Source: Akebia trifoliata
Lineage: Eukaryota; Streptophyta; Magnoliopsida; Ranunculales; Lardizabalaceae
Assembly: GCA_017979445.1 (NCBI GenBank)
Contig: CM030719.1
Coordinates: forward strand, 23,427,996-23,491,995
Length of the DNA: 64,000 nt
Direction: 5' to 3'
Part shown: one piece after another, positions 37,122-49,200 of the stretch
How positions within the stretch are numbered: position 1 is the first letter of the stretch
Layout of the letters: the number at the start of each line of letters is the position of its first letter
Made by a program: the position numbers and the translations under genes
The notes under the pieces: generated by a model
The model's database searches: none
Told to the model about the DNA's origin: nothing
Seen by the model: only the letters and a program-made list of their open reading frames with translations

Positions 37122-37350
37122 ATTCCAAGTTATCCTTCTTCTTGAAATCCAAGCATGCGCACAACGACTCCAACTTGGGAGTTCAAGATATACATAAAAC
37201 CGGCCTAAAAGCCCCGATCAATTTGGGTAGTTCTTAAAATCTCAACTTGCGTACACTAGGTCTTGACTTGTCAAGTTAGGACACATTGAAGACCATGCCT
37301 TCTAAGGTCAATAAGATTATGGATTGTATACTCACATGAAGACCTTGTGG

Positions 37351-37714
37351 TGTACACCCAAAAGCCTAGACTTGTAGGAATGCGTCAAATTTAAGTCCTT
37401 AACTACCACTTAGGAATGTAACATACCACCATGCTCTGCAACCAACGTCCACTGTGGCTTTCACTCTATGTGGGGAAATTCTTGGGACTTTTCTCAGGGT
37501 TTTTTTCTTGTAGATTGTAGCCCTACGCACTTCTCGGGACTTTTATCAAGGAATTTTTCCCATAGCCCTCTCAAGTAGCCTTTGCTATGACTCAAACCTG
37601 AGACATGGGGTTGGCTCTAATACTAAATGTTAAAAACCCAAACCAATGCACCAAAAAGCCTAGACCTGTTGGAATGCGTCAAATTTAAGCCCTTAACCAC
37701 ATAGGCACGTAACA
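37351..37714 (-). mobile_element. TRIM-like element in copy B intron 9
   Basis: Direct repeats 37351-37423 and 37628-37714 share AAAGCCTAGAC(T/C)TGT, GGAATGCGTCAAATTTAAG and ending GTAACA. Each is bounded by TGT...ACA. On the minus strand the right repeat is followed at once by TTTAGTATTAGAGCC, close to the TGGTATCAGAGC primer-binding site of plant LTR elements. The total is about 364 bp with no coding, which fits a terminal-repeat retrotransposon in miniature. Copies A (about 45650) and C (about 59420) lack it. Confidence 0.7.
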
Positions 37715-39709
37715 CCTAACAACCATATCAAACAAAAGACCTAGGAATCATATCATAGACAATGGTGTAGAAATCATGCCATTTTTGGTGAATTATGCTA
37801 AGCAGTTCGGCACATCTCCTAATAGATCTTCATCATCCTTTGGGTTGTAGAGGTTTTCTGATGATCCATTCAGCAATTGTGGGTGTTCTAGTGTGGCTTT
37901 CTTGAGTTCCTGCAGGATTTGAAGCTGAAGGACCCCTTTGTCAATCCGTTTGTTGTAGTTGAAATGGTTGTTGAATTTTGAATCATGGCCAAATGATTTT
38001 TATTTTTTTACTTTGTATGAGTAAATAAGGCAGAATGATTTGAAAGTCCTATTACTTTTGGCTAAATAATTTGACTTCAAAATTTTCAAATAGTAGCAAC
38101 AATCATTGAAATCACGCAAATTGAATTACTAGAAAGATGCTAGCAAGACAATCATTTGGACATACAGTCAATCTAAATAAGCAGCAAAACTCCAATATTG
38201 AGGTGAATAAGAATTTCGTCAAACTAAGGGAAAGCATACAAAGTTAAATATTCATTTTCGTATGAGTTGGACAGAGCACTAGAAAGTTTTCCAATGACAA
38301 GACAATAGAGTTAAGGCAAGAAAAGATAATTCTTTGCATGAACAAGAACGCTTGCTAGAGTGACAACAACTACTAGTACAACCACAAGTTAAGGCAACTT
38401 ACACAATCCCACCGGCAATCTTCAACGTAAACCGCACAAGGAACATGAAAACTCTTCCAACAGGACTTTGCATAACACCCAAGAGCTGCCCCCTTCAGCC
38501 CACAACTGCTGCACTTGAGCATAGCACTCCTTGCAAGTTCTGTCTCCAAGTTCATAACAATCTCGCCTACATAATACGCTTGTGGTGCCCTTCCTTCTCA
38601 AGTATTATCATAGATGTTCATCAATTAGTAAGAATTATGAAAAATTAAAGTAAAATATAACCTCCATGGAAGAAACCCAAGGCATACCACTCAGTGCATT
38701 TTCTGTGGACAAGCAAGACATTGGGTTGGGTTAGCCCATCTTCTACCGGCTTTCCATTGACATAATGCAACATTGGTCCAAAAGCCTGGAAGTGCCCATA
38801 AAATGCCCAAAAAATAGCGAAGAATATCAAAAAGGTGTCGGCCAATAATCAAACATTGCATAATAAATAGATAAAAAAATGTTCTGTTGCGGGAAATGCA
38901 ACTTTTTTTATAAATGTACCAAGATATGTGAAAATGCTAGCACTGTGAGTTACGAATTATCACCTCAGACAGTTTAAAGGAGTGGCAGAATGCACATATG
39001 GAAATTGAACTTGAATCTCAGCAGTCTGGAGTATTGGATGGTCATTCACCAAAAGGAGGTCTGCTGGGTCCAGGCTCAGCCTCAGACATTGATAAATTTT
39101 CAGAATCGAAACATGTGGACTGAGCAAGAATGTCATTATCAGCCTTGTCTTGAAGCCCATGGTCCAACTTTTTTCTCTTTGTTTCTCTGAGGTACTCCTC
39201 TTTGGTTCGTGGTTCAGGTCTTCTATAGATCTCTGTATTTGTAGCATTTTCTACTTCCTTCATGTTTGTGCCCTTGGGTAGCGGTTTCTTGATATTCTGC
39301 ATAGACATTATCCGCTCAAGCATTATTAAGCAATACAAATTTCCAAGAACGAGAAATGTTAAAGAAGGAATATTGAAAAGTTATCAAATATAATGAAACA
39401 AATGACACACATCTATGGTTGTGAAGAAGTCCCAGTCTTCTATTTTAGGTAGTTTCTTTTTTCAGTTCTTTTTTTTCCTCAATCAAATTGTAAACAACGG
39501 TTATTTTAATGCTCCAACTTAATCTATAGATTTTCAAAAAATTTATGCTTCCTATTTAATAGTTTAACTTGACATTTCACCTTCCTCTTTAATGCATTGC
39601 TAGTCATCACCATCTCTTTCTTTATGTATATCATATTAACATCCTCTTCATCTTCTTGAATTTCTAGCACCACTCCAAGCTCTTCCTCAACCTGACCCTA
39701 AAATAGTTA

Positions 39710-40463
39710 CAAAACATAAATAAATAAATTGAAGAAAGCATGAAGGCCAAGACTACAATAAGAAGTCTTTGATAATTCATTACATAGAAGCAAAAAGCTT
39801 ATAGAAAAAATAAAATCGCAATGATGATTAACTAAGTGGGAATGTTCTTCATAATGCAATAATTCCATTACATGGAGTAGTTCTGATATAACAGCCTTAT
39901 TTTGCTCCTCCTTCATAATGTTGAGGTTCACTATTGGCTGCGAGAAGACAATAGTATAAAGACATGGTAAAGAATTTCAAACAAATAATTAGTTAAATTA
40001 AACATATATAATTTTACTAAATTTCATACCTTTGCCTGACAGAATATTTCTAAGAAATTGATTGAATGTCTACCAAATTTATGAGGTTTCCACTTGAGAA
40101 TCCTTGGAAAAGTAGTCTCAATGAGATCTGGAGCCACTTCAGGGATGTGCTCATAAGCCCAAATCTGTTGAACAGGAAATCAAATAATGTACAAAGGCAA
40201 ACATATAAGAAAACACCATATCTAGATGTATCTTTATAAATTCTATCCAGTTTCGTATAACGTACCTGTAAGGCAATAGTGCAGCCGTATATGTTGTCTG
40301 CTGTTTTGTGTAGTTGGTGCAGAGCCAACTTGATTGATCTCATTAAATAATCGTACACTACCTTCCCCCAAGGATATTTCTTGAAATTATTGATGTTATC
40401 TACTAAATCTACATATATCCAATCTATGGCATTGTTTGTATCTGGGATCAAAAAGTCAGCCAA
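39710..40463 (-). pseudogene. DUF1985-type (Ulp1/MULE-associated) fragment
   Basis: Three exon-like blocks join with GT/AG introns: 40463-40266, 40164-40030 and 39937-39710. They read through NINNFKKYPWGKVVYDYLM, YGCTIALQ, then IWAYEHIPEVAPDLIETTFP, then PIVNLNIMKEEQNKAV. The PWG...YG...ALQ-x-WAYE pattern is that of DUF1985 proteins, usually carried by Ulp1-bearing Mutator-like transposons. Both the N-terminus and the protease domain are missing. It lies between BARD1 copy B and a chromovirus, and looks like a transposon relic rather than a host gene. Confidence 0.6.
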
Positions 40464-40569
40464 AACATAAAAGCAAACATAATTTTACAAAATCCCCATC
40501 TGTAATGTTTCTGACCAAGGCATCTTCTATTATCCTTGCGCTTCAATTTCCTTTGATTACTAGGAATAG

Positions 40570-42273
40570 TACTGTAAAGTTTGGATCATCGTAGCATAAA
40601 ACACATGGATTCTCAACGAATTTCAACCCCAGCCCAACATCGATTGTTGTCCAAAATCTTGGGATACAATTATGAAATGTCTTGCCTTGTTTAGTTTGAA
40701 TTTTCTATAGCTGTGAAAGTTAATTTTTAGTTTTCCCTTAATAGAGACTATGAGAAAATGTTAAACGGGCCGAAAATTGAGTAGCAGATGCCTTGTCACG
40801 TTACACTGTAGAAGCTTCTATGGCTGCTTTGTCCATGCCGGTATTTCAATGGGTTGATCAGATTTTGCTAGAAAACAATATAAGCTCCTATATCACTGAG
40901 TTACAAGCAAAAATTAATGACGATCCTACGACATATTCTAAGTATTCCGTGGATGACATCAGAGTACTATATAAGGGAAGAATCGTGACTGATCCTGACT
41001 CGATACATAAGACAACCATCTTACAACAATTCCATGGCTCATCTAATGGGGGTCATGTGCGCTTTTTAAAGACAATTAAACGATTGCGTCGAAATTTCTG
41101 GTGGAAGGGTCTCAAGAAGGATGTTTGGGACTATGTGGCAGCTTGTGATATATGCCAACGAAGCAAATCTGAATCTGTTGCTTCACCAGGGTTATTGCAG
41201 CCTTTGCCCATACCTTCAAGAATTTGGACCGACATTTCTATGGATTTCATTGATGCACTACCCCCTTCAAATGGCAAAACAGTAATCTTTGTGGTGGTGG
41301 ATTGATTGAGTAAATATGCTCATTTAATTCCTTTATCTCATCCATATACAACTATTCAAGTCGCAAATGCCTTTGTTGCTAATGTCTTTAAGCTAAATGG
41401 CATGCCTTCCTCCATTGTTTGCGATCGTGATGCAGTTTTTACAACAGGTTTTGGAAGGAGTTGTTTAGTTTACTTGGTACCGAGCTCCTTATGAGTTCAT
41501 CTTATCATCCACAAACTGATGAGCAAACCGAGTGAGTAATCGTTGCTTAGAAACATATTTGAGATGCTTCAGTATCATACAACTGAAACATTGGGTTCGA
41601 TGGATTCCTTGGGCTGAATGGAGTTATAATACTGCGCACCATGAGTCAACTAAAATGACATCATATGAAGCAGTGTATGGACAAGCTCCACCACTTATCG
41701 AGGCATATATTCGAGGTACTATGATGGTAAATCATGTAGAATAAGAATTGTTAACTCAGGATCGTATACTAAGCTTACTCAAACAAAATTTAATAGTTGC
41801 TCTAGATCGCATGAAGTTTCAAGCTGATAAGAAGCGTTCAGAGAGAGCTTTTGAAGTTGGGGACATGGTTTACTTAAAATTACAGCCGTATCAACAAAAT
41901 TCAGTGTCTGCCCAACAATCACGGAAGCTGGCTCCTAAATTCTATGGACCATTCCAAGTATTAGCTTGAATTGGAGTCGTGGCATGCAAAATCAACCTAC
42001 CAGCTGGTGCCCCTATTCATCCAGTGTTCCGTGTTTCATGTTTGAAGAAGAAGGTGGGAAATTTGGCAGAGATAACCCCAATTTTACCTAATTGCAGTGA
42101 TGTTGGCCTAATGGATCCATACCTAGATCAAATACTAGATAGGCGAATCATCAAGCATAATAACCAAGCTGTAGTTCAAGTACTAATTCAATGTGTTGGA
42201 ATGCCACAGGAGGAAGCTACATGGGAATTATGGTTGAAGATGCATCAACGTTTTCCAAACTTTCAACCTTGAG
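40570..42273 (+). pseudogene. Chromovirus (Ty3/gypsy) pol remnant
   Basis: In order: an RNase H tail (DHRSIKHMDSQRIST, then QHRLLSKILGYNYEM), VADALSR at about 40780, the integrase zinc finger (FHGSSNGGH ... CDICQRSK), the integrase core (DFIDALPP, then VCDRDAVF and SSYHPQTDEQTE), and a chromodomain-like end (DRRIIKHNNQAVVQVLIQ). In-frame stops at 41303 and about 41531, plus frame changes near 41470 and 41970, show decay. Gag, protease and most of reverse transcriptase are absent. The chromodomain assigns it to the chromovirus lineage. Confidence 0.85.
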
Positions 42274-42301
42274 GACAAGGTTGTTTTGAAGAAGGGTGGA
42301 T

Positions 42302-42600
42302 TGTAACGATCCCAATGTCCTTACGTTTTTAAAAATAATAGTTTCTTACTTTGTTTGGTTTCAATTTGGTAAGAGTTGTGTTTTCTTTAGGAAAGTAGTC
42401 CATTTTAGCTGTTGCTATTTTAGAAGGATTCTTGAATTTTAGGTGTTGCAGTTTTAGTAGTCTTAAGAGTTAAAAAAATAATTGTTATTCGTAGTTTAAG
42501 AAATAAGAAAGATATTTTTCTAGTTCAATCTGAGTTTAGGAGGTGAGAACTCCCTTCAACGAGTTCTAAGGCTGTTCTCCCTTTGACGAGATTTACTAGT
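42302..42600 (+). mobile_element. Probable 3' LTR of the chromovirus remnant
   Basis: Directly after the polypurine-like AAGAAGGGTGGAT comes TGTAACGATCCCAATG, a typical LTR start. The right border is not fixed because no second LTR is in the window; sequence of this character continues to roughly 42600. Confidence 0.5.
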
Positions 42601-42655
42601 CTTTTTATTCGCTATTTTGCTTCACTCGAGAATGTTTCAGACTTGAAATAGTATT

Positions 42656-42899
42656 AGACTGTTTCAAAAGGTGAGTTTTCTTTCTCTCCAAAAGTGGAGA
42701 GAAGATGAGAGAAATGGAGAGAAACCCTTTTAAAATATTTAATAATTTCAACTCTGCCCCTAGATCACTTTTTAGATATATTTTAAAATTAAAATTCCAA
42801 AGTTGTCCCAAATTCTCTTCTGTCAATCCAAACATGGTGGAGACTTCTTCTCTTCCCTTCTCTTCTCTTCTCTCCACTTCTCTCAATCCAAACATAGCC
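42656..42899. mobile_element. Possible Tourist-like MITE
   Basis: The left end GACTGTTTCAAAAGGTGAG and the right end (GGCTATGTTTGGATTGAGAG on the other strand) are loosely inverted; inside, TGGAGAGAAG-type words occur near both ends in opposite orientation. The flanking trinucleotides are TTA and TAA, so no clean duplication. Tentative. Confidence 0.4.
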
Positions 42900-43269
42900 T
42901 AAAGAAAAAAACTCGAAACACTCTACCAGACACTACCTACGTTAATAATGGGTGTCTAAATACATTTTAATCAAATTGGCTTAAGAATCCAAGAGTCTTG
43001 AAAGAAGCCACATCTAGTGCAGAATTATAATGATCTATAAGAGAGTTTTCTACCTAAACAGAACACCCAAGAGTTCAACAGACTAATTGAAGTAATTGGG
43101 TACGGAAAGAGAAGACGACTCATGACAGATAACCCCAAATAGGAGAGATTGCATAGATCACCATTTTAGGTTAAAACAACACAAGATTACATGATGGCTA
43201 CTAAAGAGTCGATATTGGCACGCCAAGGCTCTCCCTACAACAACAAAAATTCCTTAGCAAAATCATACA

Positions 43270-46200
43270 TTAGGAAGCAAAAGGTTGCAACTTGCAAGTT
43301 GCGATTGATTCCAAAAGCCATGTATGACCCACAACCCATGATCTAGTTTGAGCAGCAAGAGTTTCTGCTTCTTCTCGTCTCTGCTCCATAACTGAAGATA
43401 CTTCCTCTGGTTCACACTTTGAAAGGGGATCAAGACTGTAAACAACTAAGGTTGTAGAGCAAACTGTTTCTGGATCGAAACCCTGTGAGATCAAAATGTT
43501 CTTAGTCAAGATAGTACCCCCTGCAGCTAACACCAGATCCTCAAGGTACCCTTTGTACGCGGGTGCAAAATCACCACTTAAATAGAAGTTAATGCCACTT
43601 TAATTTTAGTGAACCCATGATTTGTAATACAACATTATTGAAGTGTGAAGTAGCACACGGAGGTTACCTTATCCATAATTCTAAGTCTACCATTTTTAGG
43701 CCCATTGTGACAGCCATGAACATCAAGGCCAACTTCATAAGGCTCTTCATCCACAGGATGCATAGCTTCCATGCATGCTTTTATCCCTGCCGGCAGAAAG
43801 TCAAGTTACATAAATACACAAAGGACAATTAACAATGCATTTGAATCATTAACTCCAATTAGATGGTCAATTCTTGTCATAAAAGATTAAACACAATTTT
43901 GACTTAAGAACAAACGATTCAGTCCTCCCTTATTGTTCCATCTTTTAGTTTCAACAGGGAATGGTTGGTGCTGCTAAAGTACTACACATGTTTAGTAAAG
44001 CCAACGAAACAGGATATCTCTGTCCACTAGAAATATCAGGATAGAAAGGTCTGTTGAAAAATGCTAGCAACAATGACCAAGATCAACTAAAAGGAGAGCT
44101 TACAGTCAATTTTTAAAATCCATCTCCCATTCAAGATGGCCATAAGAACTTTCAATGTCCTGCTGCAAGCACCCATCTCATCAGTGGCTGCAATCACATG
44201 GGTGGCATTTGGCTTCCAGATCTTTGAAACAGTTGCACCAGTTATTCTTGCAAACTTAGACAACAAATTCTGCACAATAACAAGTCTCCAAGTAACAAAT
44301 CAACATTGTTTTACATAAAAACTGTTTGTAGACACAAACTGAGCTAATGAACAATAAACATATGCAGCTCTTCACGTTTCATAAGGCATACCTTCTCTGC
44401 AGAAGAAAGAGCAGATCCACAGAGAACCCATTCATTAACTGTATCAGATGATGCTTCCCAGACCTTACTGGATTGCTGGCTGGCTCTGGCAAAATAATAA
44501 TAATACTAAGGGAAATTTACCTTAAATATAACACCACCCGAAGATTTGTAAGAAAAACATGCTGTTGAACGTTGATATTACAGGAAAGGAAATAGATCAA
44601 TTGTTTACATCTGAAAAACTACTACAATTGAGATGGGTCAATTCAGCTGATCCTTCAAGAAAAGCTATCCAAGTTATCTTTTCTCTTCAATTACCAATGT
44701 GAATGCAAGAAAAATGGGGTCAAACACTCTAATTCCATAAGAATGCAAGAAAGCTTATCAATCACATCATCATCAAACCCTTACTCCAAAAATCTGGTAT
44801 CAGCTGACCAAGAAAGTTATGAGCAAGCTGAAGATTCCAAGGACTATAAACACTTAAGGTGTATTGAACATAAGGAAAATGTAAGGAAAAAAATAAAATC
44901 TAAAGAGTGGAGAAGATAAAATTCAGAAGAACATCGGTAATAAATATCAAAGATCCAAGTATCAGAAATCTAAGGACTTGCCAAAGCAGCACAAATTATC
45001 AACAAAAAGGATAAATTCTAAACAAGGAGATCATATTCTGACCAGAAAATATAATTCCCAAAATTAAAAATAACTTACAGAACAATAGTGCAACACATTC
45101 TCAAAGGTTAAATTTATTAAATAATATCACTTTGTTTATTTGATTGAGTTTCAACCATCTCATCGAAGACTGAATTTTACAAAGGCTTTGGCCCTGGTGG
45201 GACCAAACAAACTAAAACTTTCTATGAGTTTGAGAGCTCAAACCTTAGGTGTGCCCCCCAATAACTGATGGCCTCAACTTGTGAGGTCAAGGAGGGGTAC
45301 AAACTTTGTAGAACCCCATAACCAAAGACATTCAACCCTATGACATTGAGGCCTCTGTCCAAGGGTCTGACCTCATTGACATAAATTCTAGCCTGTTAAC
45401 CTAAATCCCTAAATGTGATTTTAGGTTAATCTTGTTCTTGAAATTCTAGCCTATGAGCACAAATCACTACTTATGAGTTAAAGTCATACAAAAAATCTTG
45501 GCCAGTATGCCTAGGTCAATTCAGGTTCTTAAAATCTCAAAATGTGTAGCGTAGGCCTGACCTATCAAGTCAGGATGTATTGCAGACCGTAATTTGTGAG
45601 CTCAGGATGATTATGAATTTATAGTTTTGTACTGACATGAAGACCTTGTGTTGTGAAACACTAACAGCCATATAAAACAAAAGACTTGGGCTAATGAGAT
45701 AGAAATCATGCCATTAATGCCTGAATATGCATAGCCAGCATATCGCCTCATAGATCTTCATCATCTTTCAGGATGTAGAGCTTCCATGGAGCTCCACTTC
45801 CAAGTGGGAATTGTGGGTGTTCCAAGAGGCCATCTTGGGTTCTCGAAGGACTTTAGGACGAATGACCCCTTTGTCAGTCTATGTGTTGCAGCTCAAATGG
45901 TTATTGAATGTTGAATCATGGACGAATGATTTGAAAGTCCTATTACTAGCATTTAAAGCACCCAGAATTGAAATACTAAAAGATACTAGAAAAACAATCA
46001 TGTTCTACAAGTCAATCTAAACAAGAAGCAAAGCTCCAATATGGTGGTGACTAAGAATTTGGCTAAGTTAGTTTAAACTACAAGAAATCAGACAAAGTTA
46101 AAAGATTCAAAAGAACAAGATAGTACATTAGAGTTGTAGAAGAACTATTTGTCCCAAGGTTCCTATTAGACTTTGATCTTTCATTTGGAAATTTCTGTGA

Positions 46201-49200
46201 AGTGTGAGTTGGACAGAGCACTAGAAAATTTTCCTGCAAGAAGCCAAAAAAGTTGCAAATAATAATTAATTCGGTGCATGAAGGAAAAAAGGGAACGTGA
46301 TAGAAATTGGGTGTTCACATAGTCCACCCTCATTGGAGATGCCCAACAAAATAAATACTGTATGGACTGATATGTCAATGGTTCATGCTTGAATTCATCC
46401 AATGAGAGTGGCCAGAAAAACATCTTGTTTCTATCCGATTAACCAGATTCAACCCCATGTCTCAGAATTTAAAACTGAATTATCTAAAACAAGAAAAAAA
46501 TCACAATTCTTTGGACAAACAAGAACACCTGCTATATTGAACACCAGTTAAGTCAACTTACATAATCCCACCGGCAATCAACAATGTTAACCGCACAGGG
46601 AACATGAAAGCTCTTTCGACAGGATTTCGCATAACAGCCGAGAGTTGCCCCCTTCAGGCCACAACTGTTGCACTTGAGCTTAGCACCCCTTGCAAGCTCT
46701 GCCTCCAAGTTCATAACAGCCTCACCGTCAAAGTACACTTGAGGTGCCCTTCATTCTCAAACATTTTCATAGATGTTCATCAATTAGGAAGAATTATGAT
46801 AGACTAAAATCTAAAAATGAAATGAGAAAAAACAACACACACACACATGGCTCCCCATTTTTCCTGTCATTAACACAACAATAAATATTATTAATGTTTG
46901 AGGAGAAACTCTATGAAAGAAATCTGAGAGATACCACTCAATGCATTTTTTGTGGACGTGCAAGACATTGGGTCGAGTTAACACATCTTCAACTACCAGC
47001 TTTCCATTGTCATAATGCAACATTGGTCCAGAAGCCTGGAAGTTCCCATCAAAACCACAAAATGGTGAAAAGAATTTCTAAAGAAGACGTGAGCCACTAA
47101 CCAAACATTGCATAACACACAAATAAAATGTTCTATTGTTGAAAATGCAAATATTAGGCCTCACCCAAATGAAACAACTTTTAATAACTATAGTAAGATA
47201 TATGAAAATGCTTGCAAGTTGAGAAACAAATTATCACCTTAGACAGTCTAGAGGACTGGCAAAATGTGCATACGACAGCTAGATTTGTGTCAAAACAGTC
47301 TGAAGTACAGGATGATCGTGCACCAAAATGTAGTCTAGCAGGATCGGACTCAGCTCCAAACTTAGACATTGGTAAATTTTCAGAATCCAAACATGTGGAC
47401 TGAGCATTAATAGCACTATTTATAGCCTTGTTTTTAAGCCCATCATCCAACTTTTTTCTCTTTGCTTCTCTGAGATGCTCCTCTTTGATTTGGGGGATGG
47501 GTGTCCCATAAATCTTTGAATTTGTAGCATTTTCCACTTCCTTTATGATTGTGCCATTTGGTATTGATCTCTTGATACTCTGCATATACATTTAGATTCA
47601 TTCCAGCATTACAAATTGAAAGCTGACAAGAAGTTGAAAATAAATGTTGTCAAAACACGATAAGATATATGTTAATTAAGATGTTTTGGACCGGCGAAGG
47701 AACTATCTTTTTTTCTTTTGGATCAATCAAAGAATAATTGAAGTTAGGAACAAGTAAATTACATTATCTTATCAAAGTTCAAAAAAAGTGCGTTTAATAA
47801 TAAGTGAATGAGTTTGAAAATCCAGCCAACTGTAAAAACAGGCTCATGTTTCTAGTAGATTTTTTTCTGCGAATCCCATTAATGCCAAGTTTCCAAACAA
47901 ATCATAAGAAAAAATACCCAATGGGTAGTCTTATAAAGAGAAAGGCAAGAGCAAACATTAAGCATTTTTAAGCAATAAAAATTTCCAAGAATAAAATAAT
48001 GATAAAGGAAAGTAGAAAAATTATCAAAAATAATTAAACAAATCATACAACTATGGAGTAGACAAAAGTGATGCTCAAAGCTTCATATGTTAAAAAGGAT
48101 AAAATGGCAAACATGGAGAAACTCATCATATGATAAATAAGAAAACTGAGAAACATCGCATTACAAAAGTTCAATAAGACATGAAGAGACTAAGACACAA
48201 GACCAACAACCTTTTTCACAAAACAAATTTTTCCTTATTTAAATATTGACTAAATTAAACAAGGCCTCAGTGAGTGTTAATGGATAGTTTAATACTCTTC
48301 AGAATGCTTCTCTTCCATCATCCACATCTCACGTAAAAAATTGAATGTGCACAATCATGCTCTATAATGAGTAATTGTTATTCTCTTAATAATATAAGAA
48401 ATTTTGCTAAAGTACGGAGGTCAGAGTTTCAATTAGACCACCAATATGGTGGCTAATCACATCCAGTATTTACAAATAAAAAAAAGGCATATTTCCCAAT
48501 GAGGACAAAACATAATGTACTTAAATCAATATGGTCAAACAATAATGAAAAGACTTAGAAGGTTCTACATGCACAAAGTTCTCACAAGAAACATACTACC
48601 TATGAACCAGTCCAAACATTAGGTGCATCATAAACATAGAATATATTTTCAATAGAAAATATGTCCCAATTAGAAAATAAACGTACATGCTCATTGCCAT
48701 GATCACTTATATCACCATCTGAATCCTTAGTTTCACCAAAGGATGGAGGGCTATCAGGTGATGTTTGCATCACTTGATTCAAATCTATTCCCTGATTTTG
48801 ATCCTCATTGTGATGTTTATCTTTTGTCCAAAGAAACGATGATGGTGGAATTTGTTCACCAACTAAACCTTCTTCTTTGCTTCCCATTTTCCCAAATGCT
48901 TTGACCTCTCCACCCTCTCTTAGCATACAAGATCTCATGGGCCTTTCAAGTTTTGATGGACGAAGAGAAACCTGAACTCGTTTATTTCCAGTCGCCCCAA
49001 TCATTTCATTGCTTAATTTATCATCCTTATCTATCTTTTCCGAACCCAGGCATTGGTTTGAAGCTTTTGCTTTTCTCACATCTACAAAAATGATTACAAC
49101 ATGAGAGAGGGAACCAAATAACCCAATGAAATACAATGTACCTCAAATTTATAGTAATTCTAAAAGGAAAGCTTCCACATAAGAGCAGAAAAAGGAGAAT

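Larger units (their letters stand above)
33989..39296 (-). pseudogene. BARD1: BARD1-type gene, copy B (5'-truncated pseudogene)
   Basis: Numbering exons as in copy A, this copy keeps exon 6 (from 39296; reading frame broken before its last Cys-containing segment), exon 7 (38791-38690, intact), exon 8 (extended PHD, to about 38399, intact with ALGCYAKSCWKSFHVPC), a stub of exon 9 near 38270, the second half of exon 11 (ending about 35372), exon 12 (34531-34423) and exon 13 (to 33989). RING exons are absent. A deletion of roughly 430 bp, joined at about 35419, removed exon 10 and the first half of exon 11. The exon 11 donor GT is GA. Exon 12 has a one-base gain leading to an in-frame stop, and exon 13 has lost a base near 34287. 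It cannot make a BRCT repeat. Homology with copy A continues to about 39420, where it stops at the DUF1985-type fragment. The introns carry three insertions absent from copy A. Confidence 0.88.

Noticed and set aside
48600..48686. Reading exon 5 of BARD1 on to the stop at 48600
   Set aside because: A strong GTACGT donor follows His239 and the next exon continues in frame; the extension adds no family-like sequence.
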